A DNA stretch of 30,073 bases from JAXFPC01 sp034180005 (GTDB lineage: Bacteria > Bacillota > Negativicutes > Acidaminococcales > Acidaminococcaceae): assembly GCA_034180005.1 (NCBI GenBank), contig JAXFPC010000063.1, forward strand, positions 1 through 30,073, in the 5' to 3' direction. The position numbers and the translations under genes are program-made. Position 1 is the first letter of the stretch, and each line of letters begins with the position of its first letter. The notes under the pieces were generated by a model. The model had not been told where the DNA came from. It did no database searches and was given only the letters and a program-made list of their open reading frames with translations. This document shows, in pieces, positions 7,282 to 15,641 of the stretch.

Positions 7282-8638
7282 GACGAAGTTCGTCTGTCAA
7301 AGTTGCGGTTACAGTTGTCCCAAATGGTTGGGACGTTGCCCTGAATGCGGAGCGTGGGATGCCTTGACGGAGGAGCGCGAAATTGTCGCTCCTGCACGCG
7401 GATATTTGCCGGAGCAGAACATTTCGCTTAAGCCTAAGACCATTTCCAGCGTATCCGGGAATAAGGTGGAACGTCTGGCAACAGGTATAGGTGAATTTGA
7501 CAGAGTGTTGGGCGGGGGAGTAGTTCCCGGCAGCTTAGTACTCTTGGGAGGCACACCCGGTATCGGCAAATCCACAATCATGCTTGACGCGGGATTGCGC
7601 TTCAGCAGAAAAGGTATAAAAACGCTGTACGTAAGCGGTGAAGAGTCGGAAGAACAGACCGCTATGAGAGCAGTTCGCCTGGGCGGCATGAGCGGCAATG
7701 ATAATTTACTGATTATGACCGCCACGGATCTGGATGGGATTTTGGCGCAGGCTTTGAGCTTGCAACCGAAGTTGCTGATCATAGACAGCATCCAGACTAT
7801 GTATGCTCCGGAATTATCCACAGCTGCCGGCAGTGTGGGACAGGTGCGTGAATGTACTGCCAAGCTGTTGCAGTTTGCAAAAAGTTCTGGCATAGCGGTA
7901 TTGCTTATCGGGCACGTTACCAAGGACGGGAATATTGCCGGACCGCGTCTGCTGGAGCATATGGTGGATGTGGTGCTGCAGTTCGAAGGCGATCGTTCCT
8001 ATTCTTTCAGAGTGTTGCGAGCGTTGAAGAACAGATTCGGCAGTACAAGTGAAAGCGGTATTTTCTCCATGGAGGAAGGCGGTCTTCAGGAGGTAATCAA
8101 CCCTGCCGGACTTTTTCTCGAGGAGAGAGACAGCAACACTTCCGGCAGCGTTATCAGCGCCTGCATGGAAGGTAATCGCCCCATTCTTGCAGAGGTACAG
8201 GCGTTAGTTGCCAAAACTCCTTACGGATTGCCGCGACGTACAGCCGTAGGGTTTGACTACAATCGCGTGAATATGCTGTTGGCGATTTTAGAAAGACGTT
8301 TGGGATTGGATTTTGGCAATTTCGACGCTTACGTCAATATTGTCGGCGGGATGAAAGTGAGTGAACCGGCTGTCGATGCTGCTGTAGCGGCAGCTTTGGT
8401 TTCCAGCTATCGCAATCTGCCGGTGCTGCGGGACGTACTTATTTTCGGAGAAGTGGGTCTTACGGGGGAGGTGAGGCGCGTCAGCGCGCCGGAGAGGCGT
8501 ATTGCCGACGGAATTAATTTAGGATTCAAAAGATTTATTGTTCCTTATGGGAAATTGCAAATAAAAAATACTTCTGCAGAGATTATTCAGGTTAAAACAC
8601 TGGAACAAGCTTTACAGGCTTTGTTCAAAAACAGTTAA
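7268..8638 (+). CDS. radA: DNA repair protein RadA
   Basis: RadA is a RecA-related, hexameric ATPase that drives branch migration during recombination repair. The product has 456 residues, the usual length. A four-Cys zinc finger is at residues 10-27 (CQSC, CPEC). Walker A GGTPGIGKST is at 94-103. Walker B is LLIIDSIQT, and the RadA-specific KNRFG motif is at 254-258. The C-terminal third is the Lon-like domain (GGMKVSEPAVDAAVAAAL, FGEVGLTGEVR). The ATG at 7268 has AAAGGG 8 bases upstream. The start overlaps the end of clpC by 14 bases, so translation is likely coupled. The clpC-radA order is common in Bacillota. Confidence 0.96.
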   Translation: MVKAKTKFVCQSCGYSCPKWLGRCPECGAWDALTEEREIVAPARGYLPEQNISLKPKTISSVSGNKVERLATGIGEFDRVLGGGVVPGSLVLLGGTPGIGKSTIMLDAGLRFSRKGIKTLYVSGEESEEQTAMRAVRLGGMSGNDNLLIMTATDLDGILAQALSLQPKLLIIDSIQTMYAPELSTAAGSVGQVRECTAKLLQFAKSSGIAVLLIGHVTKDGNIAGPRLLEHMVDVVLQFEGDRSYSFRVLRALKNRFGSTSESGIFSMEEGGLQEVINPAGLFLEERDSNTSGSVISACMEGNRPILAEVQALVAKTPYGLPRRTAVGFDYNRVNMLLAILERRLGLDFGNFDAYVNIVGGMKVSEPAVDAAVAAALVSSYRNLPVLRDVLIFGEVGLTGEVRRVSAPERRIADGINLGFKRFIVPYGKLQIKNTSAEIIQVKTLEQALQALFKNS

Positions 8639-8644
8639 TCTTAG

Positions 8645-8684
8645 ATCAAAACCGCCTTCATTTTAAAGTGGAGGCGGTTTTGAT
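8645..8684 (+). terminator. Terminator after radA
   Basis: A 13-bp perfect stem (8645-8657 with 8672-8684) with GC-rich core CCGCCT/AGGCGG, a 14-base loop and T-rich sequence in and after the 3' arm. It ends the ctsR-clpC-radA operon. Confidence 0.85.
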
Positions 8685-8698
8685 TTATTTGAATAGGG

Positions 8699-8727
8699 TT
8701 TACACTGTTATTCGGTACGGCTATATA
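8699..8727 (+). promoter_or_regulatory. Possible promoter of the acpS-nnr operon
   Basis: TTTACA (8699-8704), 17 bases, TATATA (8722-8727). If used, the transcript has a leader of about 150 bases with no obvious structure. It is the best match in the gap, but several AT-rich alternatives exist nearer the gene. Confidence 0.4.
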
Positions 8728-8884
8728 AATATTTTCCTGTTGATATTTTTCCCGGGAAGGTTTGCGCTTGAACCTGGGCATATTATTGTACGCTTTTGTG
8801 AAATTAAGGAAAATTTAGAGGAAATATGTAGCTGCATCAAGAAAATAATCTGATAAAATAATATTTACGGAGGAAATACATCTG

Positions 8885-9256
8885 ATGATCGTCGGAGTGG
8901 GTTGCGATATTATAGAAGTGGACAGAATAAGACAGGCTTTGGCAAAAGCGCCTGTAAAATTACGGATTTATACACCGGCTGAAATATCTTACTGCGAAAG
9001 TAAGGGAGTTGCGGCAGACATCAGTTTCGCCGGTCGTTTTGCCGCTAAGGAAGCAGTGCTTAAAGCGTTAGGAACCGGACTGCGGGGAGGAAAACTTCAG
9101 GAAATAGAAATTTTGCCGGGGGCGTTAGGGCGTCCGCAGGTTTTTTTGCACGGACATTTTGCTGATATCGCTGCAGAAATCGGTATAAAAAAAATTCATC
9201 TGAGCGTAAGTCACATTGAGAAAACCGCAATGGCTTACGCAGTAATGGAGGCATAG
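8885..9256 (+). CDS. acpS: Holo-[acyl-carrier-protein] synthase
   Basis: AcpS transfers 4'-phosphopantetheine from coenzyme A to a serine of acyl carrier protein, activating it for fatty acid synthesis. The product has 123 residues, standard length. The magnesium-binding Asp8 lies in VGCDIIEVDRI and Glu56 in RFAAKEAVLKALGTG; SVSHIEKTAMAYAV is the C-terminal family signature. GGAGG (8869-8873) lies 11 bases before the ATG, a slightly long gap. nnr starts 3 bases after its stop. The acpS-nnr neighbourhood is widespread in bacteria. Confidence 0.95.
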   Translation: MIVGVGCDIIEVDRIRQALAKAPVKLRIYTPAEISYCESKGVAADISFAGRFAAKEAVLKALGTGLRGGKLQEIEILPGALGRPQVFLHGHFADIAAEIGIKKIHLSVSHIEKTAMAYAVMEA

Positions 9257-9259
9257 AAC

Positions 9260-10852
9260 ATGAAGCTGATCACAGGAATGGAAGCACAAGAATTGGACGG
9301 AATCCTTCGGGATGAACTGGAAATGCCGGGAATACTTTTGATGGATACTGCAGCTAGACAAACAGCGGTCGCGGTTGAACGTCTGTGCGCCGAGTACGAT
9401 TTGCGCAGTATCGTGATACTTTGCGGCAAAGGTAACAACGGCGGTGACGGATTCGGCGCTGCGCGTTGGCTCTTGCAAAAGGGAGCGGAAGTAAGAGTGC
9501 TGCTCTTGGGGACGCAGGTTGAGGATGTTAGCGGTGACGCCGCGTTGGAACTTAAATATTTTATGCAAAGCGGCGGCGATGTTACGGTTATTGCTGATGA
9601 AAAAGCTCTGCCTCTTTTGGAAGTAGCGCTGTTAAAAGGAGATTTGATAGTTGACGCTCTGTTGGGTACAGGTTTTCACGGTGAGTTGAGCCAGTTCATG
9701 CGGAGTATTTGTCATTTGATAAATACATGCGGAAGAAAAATTTTGGCTGTCGACGTGCCGACAGGAATAAACGCTGCTGACGGATCTGCCGACGCAGGAG
9801 CCGTATCGGCAGATTACACTGTAAGCTTTTTGCCGCTTAAGAAGGGACTGCTGCTTTACCCCGGAAGAAAGTTTGCGGGGCGACTGCTGCCTGCAGATAT
9901 CGGCATACCGGTGTCTGTTTATACGGAACGTTTCGGCAATACGCATCTCATCACGTCGGAGATGGTGGAGGAACTTCTGCCGCTCAGAGATGATACTGCT
10001 CATAAAGGTCAAGCCGGCAAGGCTATTATTTGCGCAGGCAGTCCCGGCTTTACGGGAGCGGCCGCGTTGGTGGCACAGGCAGCTGTCAAGGCCGGAGCAG
10101 GAACGGTAACTTTGCTTGCGCCGTTGAGTGTTCAGGAAATTTTAAGCACTAAACTGACCGAAGTAATGGTTCACGGATTGCTGGAACGTATGCCGGGAGT
10201 TTTGGGCGGCGGCGCTGCCGCTGAGATTCTGCGCTTTGCGGAAAAAAGTTCTGTGCTGGCTTTGGGACCAGGGCTGGGAACTTCACCGAATACGGGTGAA
10301 GTCATCAGAGAGGTGCTGTTGTCGGCGGAAGTGCCTGTGATTATTGACGCGGACGGATTGACGGCTCTGCAGGGACAAAGTGAACTGTTAAATACAATGA
10401 CCGTGCCGAAACTTTTAACACCTCATATCGGAGAGATGGCACGGCTGACGGGAATAGACGTGGCAAGCATAGAACAGTCGCCTTGTTTGTTTGCAGAGGA
10501 ATTTGCGAAAAAGTGGCAGGCTGTTATAGTTCTTAAAGGAGCGACAACAGTTGTCGCTTGTCCTGCCGGCAGCACTTATTTGAATATCACAGGTTGCAGT
10601 GCGATGGCTACAGGAGGCAGTGGAGATGTTCTGACCGGAATAATTGCCGGTTTGGCAGCGCAGGGAATTTCACTGCAGGAAGCTGCGATATGCGGCGTAG
10701 CTCTGCACGGTGCGGCGGGTCAGCTGGCTTCAAGCGGGCGGCCGGGACTTGCTGCCGGAGAGATAGCGGAAGCATTGCCTCGGACACGAAATATTCTGCA
10801 GGAACTTTTTGCGGAAAAACTGGATTTTGCTGCAGCAAAAACTCTGTTATAA
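9260..10852 (+). CDS. nnr: Bifunctional NAD(P)H-hydrate epimerase / ADP-dependent NAD(P)H-hydrate dehydratase
   Basis: This metabolite-repair enzyme restores damaged NADH and NADPH hydrates. The product has 530 residues in two domains, as in E. coli Nnr. The N-terminal YjeF epimerase domain (about 1-215) contains CGKGNNGGDGFGAAR and the substrate-pocket stretch VDVPTGINAADG. The C-terminal ribokinase-like dehydratase (about 230-520) contains HKGQAGKAIICAGSPGFTG, LGPGLG, IIDADGLTAL, LLTPHIGEMARLTG and the catalytic GGSGDVLTG. GGAGG lies 8 bases before the ATG. It follows acpS with no promoter between. No C-terminal kinase-like extra domain or truncation is seen. Confidence 0.96.
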   Translation: MKLITGMEAQELDGILRDELEMPGILLMDTAARQTAVAVERLCAEYDLRSIVILCGKGNNGGDGFGAARWLLQKGAEVRVLLLGTQVEDVSGDAALELKYFMQSGGDVTVIADEKALPLLEVALLKGDLIVDALLGTGFHGELSQFMRSICHLINTCGRKILAVDVPTGINAADGSADAGAVSADYTVSFLPLKKGLLLYPGRKFAGRLLPADIGIPVSVYTERFGNTHLITSEMVEELLPLRDDTAHKGQAGKAIICAGSPGFTGAAALVAQAAVKAGAGTVTLLAPLSVQEILSTKLTEVMVHGLLERMPGVLGGGAAAEILRFAEKSSVLALGPGLGTSPNTGEVIREVLLSAEVPVIIDADGLTALQGQSELLNTMTVPKLLTPHIGEMARLTGIDVASIEQSPCLFAEEFAKKWQAVIVLKGATTVVACPAGSTYLNITGCSAMATGGSGDVLTGIIAGLAAQGISLQEAAICGVALHGAAGQLASSGRPGLAAGEIAEALPRTRNILQELFAEKLDFAAAKTLL

Positions 10853-10860
10853 CAGGAAAG

Positions 10861-10890
10861 TTTACAAAAACACAAGAAAAGTGATAAAAT
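10861..10890 (+). promoter_or_regulatory. Possible promoter of the amidase gene
   Basis: TTTACA (10861-10866), an 18-base spacer and TAAAAT (10885-10890), placed right after the nnr stop and about 65 bases before the amidase start. Confidence 0.5.
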
Positions 10891-10957
10891 TATCAGACAG
10901 GCTATAGAAGGATTTAGTCAAGGTCAGGGATCGTTCTTTTCAGAAGAGGTGGATTTT

Positions 10958-12196
10958 TTGCGTAGATTATGGTTGTGTTTTTTACTGATGACATTTCTTT
11001 TTGCGACTGTTGTTGCTGAAGCGGCTCAGGTCACCGGCACCAAGTGGGGCGTCAGCAGGGATAATGTGCTGCGCCTGGTAGTGGAGCTGTCCGAGCTGTC
11101 CGATTACACAGTGAACCTTGAAGGAAATCAACTCAAGCTTACGATAAACGGAGCGGCGGCAGACGGCGTAGCCGGATCTTACAGAGTGAAAAGTACTTTG
11201 GCTGACGTAATGAATGTTGCGTCTTCTGCCGACGGCACAGTTGTGCTTGTGCCGCTGAAAAAACAGATCAGCTCCAAGGATATCAAAGCGTTCGTGTTAA
11301 AAAAAGATCCGTTGACGGGACGCCCGAGCCGTGTAGTTGTTGACGTTACGGCTGATAAAGCGGTTGCAGCGTCTGCTGTTCCTGCCGTATCTGCAGGCAG
11401 TGCAGGAGTTGTTATCAGTAATAAGCCTGTCAGAAATGGCTCTTCAGTTCAGCCTGTTCGTGAGCCGGAGAAGCGTACTGAACCTTCGGCGGCTCAGACA
11501 AAAAAGCCTGACATCGAAAAGGTGAAGCAACCGACACAGAAACCGGCTCCTGTTAAAAAGAATGAAAATAATGATATAGGCATTAAAAAAGAAAAAAGCA
11601 ACAGGGCTTACAAAACTTCCGGAGGAATCAAGGGGAAAATCATTACACTTGATCCGGGGCACGGAGGTACCGATCCCGGAGCTATAGGTAAAACGGGATT
11701 GATGGAAAAAGAGATAACGCTTATAGTCAGCAGGGAAGTACGCAAGCTATTGGAGGCAAAGGGCGCGGAAGTACGCATGACGCGTACTGAGGATGTTGAT
11801 GTTTTCGGACCTTCCGCTACTGACGTGCAGGAGCTACAGGCTCGCGTCAATGTGGCGGAAAAGCACGGCTCCGATATTTTCATCAGCGTACATGTCAATG
11901 CTTCGACAAATAGAAATATAGGCGGTTTCAGCAGCTATTACTATCCTAAGACTGAACATGATAAAAGGTTGGCAGCAGCAATTCAGAATAAACTTGTCAG
12001 CAATTTCGGCGTGGACGATTTAGGTATACGCGAAGCTAATTTCTATGTGGTGAAAAGATGTTCCATGCCGGCTACTTTGTTGGAGCTTTGCTTTATTTCC
12101 AATCCTAAAGAAGAGAAGCTGATGCAGAGCAAATGGTATCAGCGCAAAGCAGCTCATCTGATAGTTGAAGGAATTGAGGAATATTTTGCAGAGTAA
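10958..12196 (+). CDS. N-acetylmuramoyl-L-alanine amidase with AMIN domain
   Basis: Exported zinc enzyme that cleaves the amide between N-acetylmuramic acid and the stem peptide of peptidoglycan, used in cell separation. The product has about 412 residues. A signal peptide ends near VVAEAA. An AMIN domain (about residues 25-130) probably targets septal peptidoglycan. A Lys/Pro/Glu-rich linker covers about 150-220, and an Amidase_3 catalytic domain covers 225-412. Zinc ligands are His235 (LDPGHGG), Glu250 (GLMEKE) and His312 (SVHVNAS); the catalytic Glu is 376 (LLELCFISN). I favour the TTG at 10958, behind GAGGTGG, the same arrangement as nrdG; a GTG at 10949 would add three residues. It lies 16 bases upstream of the GerMN lipoprotein gene, with which it forms a unit. 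Confidence 0.93.
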   Translation: MRRLWLCFLLMTFLFATVVAEAAQVTGTKWGVSRDNVLRLVVELSELSDYTVNLEGNQLKLTINGAAADGVAGSYRVKSTLADVMNVASSADGTVVLVPLKKQISSKDIKAFVLKKDPLTGRPSRVVVDVTADKAVAASAVPAVSAGSAGVVISNKPVRNGSSVQPVREPEKRTEPSAAQTKKPDIEKVKQPTQKPAPVKKNENNDIGIKKEKSNRAYKTSGGIKGKIITLDPGHGGTDPGAIGKTGLMEKEITLIVSREVRKLLEAKGAEVRMTRTEDVDVFGPSATDVQELQARVNVAEKHGSDIFISVHVNASTNRNIGGFSSYYYPKTEHDKRLAAAIQNKLVSNFGVDDLGIREANFYVVKRCSMPATLLELCFISNPKEEKLMQSKWYQRKAAHLIVEGIEEYFAE

Positions 12197-12212
12197 CAAC
12201 GGAGGCGTAGCA

Positions 12213-12758
12213 ATGAAAAAATTTATTTTTATAGGATTACTGATTTGCAGTTTTATTATCGCGGGCTGTGATACTGTCAATAATGTGAAGCCTCCCGCGC
12301 AGGGAACTGATAAAAATCCGGTGAGCGCGCCGGCAGTAAAAGAGAAGCTAAGCTTCCTGGTTTATCGTCCGGCAGATGACGGCAGCGAAAAGCTGTTGGC
12401 GGAAAATATAATCATGGAGGACAACGGCAAGAGTTTGCCGGAAAATGCCTTGCTGACATTGTTGTCAACGAAGCCGAAAGCTGCCGGAATGACGAGTAAC
12501 ATTCCCGACGGAACGCGTCTTTTGCAGCTGCAGATAAAAGACGGTTTGGCTACGGCCGATTTCAGCAGGGAGATTGCTAAAAAAGGGCAGGGATCTCATG
12601 ATGAGTTGATGCTGGTTTATTCCATAGTCAATACTTTGACTGAGTTTAAAGAAATAAAGAAAGTACGGTTTCTCGTAGAAGGACAGCAGGTAATAACTTT
12701 CAGCGGTCATATGGATTTGGAAGATCCGCTGCAGCGTAACGAAACTTTATTAAAATAG
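12213..12758 (+). CDS. GerMN-domain lipoprotein
   Basis: The product has 181 residues. A type II signal peptide ends in a lipobox (SFIIAGC), so Cys19 is lipidated and the protein is anchored on the outer face of the cytoplasmic membrane or in the envelope. From about residue 45 a GerMN (sporulation/spore germination) domain is visible: VYRPADDGSEKLLAEN, ALLTLLSTKP, IPDGTRLLQLQIKDGLATADFS, ELMLVYSIVNTLTEF and KVRFLVEGQQV. GerMN domains occur in sporulating and non-sporulating species, where they act on or near peptidoglycan. The ATG at 12213 has GGAGG 7 bases upstream. Pairing with the upstream amidase suggests a shared role in wall remodelling; spore formation cannot be inferred from it. Confidence 0.88.
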   Translation: MKKFIFIGLLICSFIIAGCDTVNNVKPPAQGTDKNPVSAPAVKEKLSFLVYRPADDGSEKLLAENIIMEDNGKSLPENALLTLLSTKPKAAGMTSNIPDGTRLLQLQIKDGLATADFSREIAKKGQGSHDELMLVYSIVNTLTEFKEIKKVRFLVEGQQVITFSGHMDLEDPLQRNETLLK

Positions 12759-12764
12759 AATTGA

Positions 12765-12798
12765 GAAACAGTAGCGGATTCCGGTACTGTTTCTTCTT
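12765..12798 (+). terminator. Weak terminator between the GerMN gene and tsaE
   Basis: A 9-bp stem (12765-12773 with 12785-12793, GAAACAGTA and TACTGTTTC), extended inside by CGG/CCG, followed by the interrupted T tract TTCTTTA. The tract is poor, so read-through into tsaE is likely. Confidence 0.55.
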
Positions 12799-12813
12799 TA
12801 TGGAGTGAGTTTT

Positions 12814-13287
12814 ATGGAAAAGTATCTTGACGGAGCCGAAGCTACGGAAGAAATCGGTTTCCTCATCGGCGGACTGTTGCGTGACGGCGATGTAGTATGT
12901 CTGAACGGGGGGCTCGGCGCCGGCAAAACTCTTTTGAGTCGCGGCATGGCTTCCGCTTTAGGTGTCGAGCCGCAGCAGGTAAACAGTCCGACTTTTACCA
13001 TTATGAATATATATCGAGGCGCTGATTTGGAAATCAGGCATTTTGATTTGTATCGCTTGAACAGAGCGGAAGAATTGGATGATATAGGTTTCAGCGAATA
13101 CGTCGGCGGCAGCGGTGTTACGCTTATCGAATGGGCGAATCTTTTTACGGAAGAGTTGCCTGCGGAATTTTTGGAAATTTGTTTGGAACCTTTAAATGAA
13201 GGACGCCAAATGATTCTTAAAGCGCACGGTCTACGCTATGAGAAATTATTGGAGGAGGTGAAGCGTCTTGCTGACTTTAGCGATTGA
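12814..13287 (+). CDS. tsaE: tRNA t6A biosynthesis ATPase TsaE
   Basis: TsaE is the ATPase that resets the TsaB-TsaD complex, which adds threonylcarbamoyl to A37 of ANN-decoding tRNAs. The product has 157 residues. Walker A is LNGGLGAGKTLLSRG; also visible are VNSPTFTIMNIY, the Walker-B-like RHFDLYRL and the signature LIEWANLF. The ATG at 12814 is preceded by GGAGTGA; a GTG at 12805 would place the start inside the ribosome binding site. The stop overlaps tsaB by 20 bases, implying coupled translation with tsaB, its partner. Confidence 0.95.
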   Translation: MEKYLDGAEATEEIGFLIGGLLRDGDVVCLNGGLGAGKTLLSRGMASALGVEPQQVNSPTFTIMNIYRGADLEIRHFDLYRLNRAEELDDIGFSEYVGGSGVTLIEWANLFTEELPAEFLEICLEPLNEGRQMILKAHGLRYEKLLEEVKRLADFSD

Positions 13288-13957
13288 TACGGCTACAAAG
13301 ATATGTACAGTGGCATTACTTCAGGATCAAAAAATTTTGGGAGAGTACAGTATCAATGCCGGCATGACGCACTCAGAGGGACTTTTGCCGCAGATAGAGC
13401 AATTGTTGCAACGTGCAGGTCGGCAGAAAAATGAGTTGGAGCTGTTGGCAGTCAGTATGGGACCTGGCTCGTTTACCGGTCTGCGGATAGGTTTGGCCAC
13501 GGCTGAGGCTGTGGCTTACAGCAGACAGTGCTTTCTTCACGGAGTAAATACCTTGAAGGCTCTGGCTTGGAATCTGCCCGTGGATGGTTTGCTGTTATCG
13601 CCTGTTTTGGATGCGCAAAAAGGCAATTATTATCAGAGTCTTTATCGTTGGGATAAGGGTGTACTGTCGGAGATTATGCCAGTCCGCGTTGTCAGCGGAG
13701 CAGTTTTGTATGAAGAGCTGGCTCGCCGTGGTGAAAGAGTAGCGCTTTTAGGTGAGTGTGATCGTTTGGAGCAGAATAGGTTGCCGCTGAATGTGTTTGC
13801 AGCACCGCATACTTTGCGCATGCCGCGCGCATCGTCTGTGGGATTGGCGGCTTTGGATGAATTTTCCGCTGCCGAGGACAGAAAAATTTTCGGATTGGAG
13901 CCTTATTACATCAGAAGATCAGAGGCGGAAGAATTGTGGGAGAAGCAACAAAATTGA
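13268..13957 (+). CDS. tsaB: tRNA t6A complex subunit TsaB
   Basis: TsaB is the inactive paralogue of TsaD that scaffolds the t6A synthesis complex. The product has 229 residues. The ASKHA-type N-terminus LAIDTATKICTVALL, the conserved helix MTHSEGLLPQIEQLL and the signature GPGSFTGLRIGLATAEAVA are all present. The start is a TTG at 13268, 7 bases behind GGAGGTG, and the product then begins MLTLAIDTA as expected. The gene overlaps tsaE in front and rimI behind. Confidence 0.95.
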   Translation: MLTLAIDTATKICTVALLQDQKILGEYSINAGMTHSEGLLPQIEQLLQRAGRQKNELELLAVSMGPGSFTGLRIGLATAEAVAYSRQCFLHGVNTLKALAWNLPVDGLLLSPVLDAQKGNYYQSLYRWDKGVLSEIMPVRVVSGAVLYEELARRGERVALLGECDRLEQNRLPLNVFAAPHTLRMPRASSVGLAALDEFSAAEDRKIFGLEPYYIRRSEAEELWEKQQN

Positions 13958-14403
13958 TTTTCAGAGCTATGACGACGGCAGATGTTGGCATGGTTGCGAA
14001 TTTGGAAAAAGAAGCTTTTCCGGATCAATGGGATGAAGTGATGCTTTTAAACGAAATGAGCAACTGTCTGGCAAAGTATATCGTCTTAGAGGTGGAAGAT
14101 TCGCTTGTCGGTTATGCCGGATTTTGGCTGATAGCCGGCGAGGCTCAAATAACTAGAGTAGCGATTGCCAAAGATTTTCAAGGTCGCGGTCTGGGGAAAA
14201 AACTGACAAAAGCAATGCTGCAACTTGCATGGGATTCCGATGCTTACGGCGTTACTTTGGAAGTACGGGCAAGCAATGCGTCGGCGCAGCGTGTCTATGC
14301 GGATTGCGGCTTTGTGCAGGAAGGTGTGCGCCCCGGTTACTACGCAGATAACAATGAAGATGCTGTAATTATGTGGTGTTATAGAGAGGCAAGCAATGAG
14401 TAA
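13936..14403 (+). CDS. rimI: Ribosomal-protein-alanine N-acetyltransferase RimI
   Basis: GNAT-fold enzyme that acetylates the N-terminal alanine of ribosomal protein S18 from acetyl-CoA. The product has up to 155 residues. The acetyl-CoA loop QGRGLGKKL (R/QxxGxG/A) is preceded by strand 4 ITRVAIAKDF, and NASAQRVYADCGFVQEGVRPGYY is the RimI C-terminal signature. The start is uncertain. The GTG at 13936 gives the longest frame, with GGCGGAAG just upstream. A TTG at 13954, overlapping the tsaB stop as TTGA, starts the protein at MIFRAMTTAD, closer to the usual beginning. It lies between tsaB and tsaD, a common bacterial order. Confidence 0.9.
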   Translation: MGEATKLIFRAMTTADVGMVANLEKEAFPDQWDEVMLLNEMSNCLAKYIVLEVEDSLVGYAGFWLIAGEAQITRVAIAKDFQGRGLGKKLTKAMLQLAWDSDAYGVTLEVRASNASAQRVYADCGFVQEGVRPGYYADNNEDAVIMWCYREASNE

Positions 14404-15418
14404 ACAGGAGAAAGATATTTTTATTCTCGGCATAGAGAGCAGTTGTGATGAAACCGCGGCTGCTGTCGTTAAAAACGGTCGCGAAGTGATGAGCAACATT
14501 ATTTCGTCCCAGATCGTGATCCACAGAAAATTCGGCGGCGTGGTGCCGGAGATAGCTTCTCGTAAACACATAGAAAATATTATGCCTGTTATTGATGAAG
14601 CTTTAAGTAAAGCCAATCTTACTCTGCAAGATATTGACGCGGTGGCTGTAACTTACGGACCGGGATTGGTGGGAGCACTTTTGGTAGGGCTTTCGGCAGC
14701 TAAGGCGTTGGCATGGGCTGCCGATAAACCGCTTCTGGGAGTAAACCATTTAGAGGGTCATGTTTTTGCCAATTTTTTGACAGATTATACATTAGAGCCG
14801 CCGTTTTTGGCTCTTGTGGTAAGCGGAGGTCATACAGCGCTGTTGAAAGTTCTGGATTACAACAAATTTGAACTTTTGGGGCAGACGCGAGACGATGCTG
14901 CCGGTGAAGCCTTTGATAAGATAGCGAGAGTTATGGGTCTGCCGTATCCGGGAGGGCCGGAAATAGAAAAGTTGGCTGCTGACGGCGATCATACCGCTAT
15001 CAATTTTCCGATTCCGAAACTCGACGGCAGGTTTGATTTCAGTTTCAGCGGGCTTAAGTCCGCTGTAATAAATTATTTGCATAATCAGCAGCAGTCTGGA
15101 CGTGAATCTAACTACGCAGACGTTGCCGCAGCATTTCAGCATACTGCCGTAGAAGCGCTTGTGCGCAAAGCTGTGGCGGCTATGGAATCCACAGGTTATA
15201 AAAAAATTGTTCTGGCCGGCGGCGTGTCGGCTAATAAAACTTTGCAGCGTGAACTTGCTGCCGCCATGGAAGAAATCGGTGCGGAGTTAGTTCATCCGAC
15301 GCCAATCCTTTGTACTGATAATGCGGTGATGATTGCGTGTCGCGGTTATTTTTTGTACAAGGACGGCTTCTGCAGCAACCTTGATCTTAATGCGGTACCG
15401 TCTTTGAAACTGGGTTAA
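14396..15418 (+). CDS. tsaD: tRNA N6-adenosine threonylcarbamoyltransferase TsaD
   Basis: Catalytic subunit that transfers threonylcarbamoyl from threonylcarbamoyl-AMP to A37 of tRNA, with TsaB and TsaE. The product has 340 residues, typical length. ASKHA phosphate motif ILGIESSCDETAAAVV is at the N-terminus; metal ligands are His118 and His122 (VNHLEGHVF) and Asp308 (LCTDNAVMIA); VSGGHTALL and AGGVSANKTL are nucleotide-binding motifs. The ATG overlaps the rimI stop by 8 bases. With tsaE and tsaB the cluster supplies all of the t6A transfer complex; TsaC, which makes the activated intermediate, is not in this window. Confidence 0.97.
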   Translation: MSKQEKDIFILGIESSCDETAAAVVKNGREVMSNIISSQIVIHRKFGGVVPEIASRKHIENIMPVIDEALSKANLTLQDIDAVAVTYGPGLVGALLVGLSAAKALAWAADKPLLGVNHLEGHVFANFLTDYTLEPPFLALVVSGGHTALLKVLDYNKFELLGQTRDDAAGEAFDKIARVMGLPYPGGPEIEKLAADGDHTAINFPIPKLDGRFDFSFSGLKSAVINYLHNQQQSGRESNYADVAAAFQHTAVEALVRKAVAAMESTGYKKIVLAGGVSANKTLQRELAAAMEEIGAELVHPTPILCTDNAVMIACRGYFLYKDGFCSNLDLNAVPSLKLG

Positions 15419-15444
15419 ACAGTTGTGCGGAAATTTTTGTTTGC

Positions 15445-15536
15445 TGTGGATGATGTGGATAAAAATACTTGCAGCAACAGTTGTGAAGTGTCGGCAAAAC
15501 TTTGCTTGTGCATAAGTCTGTGCATAATGTGGATAA
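15445..15536 (+). promoter_or_regulatory. Cluster of DnaA-box sequences
   Basis: Five 9-mers in one orientation lie within 92 bases: TGTGGATGA (15445-15453, one mismatch), TGTGGATAA (15454-15462), TGTGCATAA (15507-15515), TGTGCATAA (15519-15527) and TGTGGATAA (15528-15536). The complement of TGTGGATAA is TTATCCACA, the canonical DnaA box, and TTATGCACA also fits the general TTWTNCACA form. Two pairs abut head to tail. An AT-rich stretch (15593-15622) follows. No dnaA, dnaN or rpmH is nearby, so this is more likely a DnaA-titrating or DnaA-controlled site than the main origin. Confidence 0.65.
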
Positions 15537-15641
15537 CATAGGTAAAGCTGCCGTAAAAGTTGCTGATGGTGGCAAAAAGTTTTTGCAAAGGTAAACAAAT
15601 ATTTTTAGTGCAGCATATTTTCAAGCTGGGAGGGATGGCAA

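Noticed and set aside
13930..13970. Frameshift fusing tsaB and rimI
   Set aside because: Both genes have full family length and separate starts; the overlap is normal operon packing.
15445..15622. Chromosomal replication origin (oriC) at the DnaA-box cluster
   Set aside because: No dnaA, dnaN, rpmH or other usual origin neighbours, and genes on both sides run in the same direction. No DnaA-trio pattern was seen. Kept only as a DnaA-box cluster.
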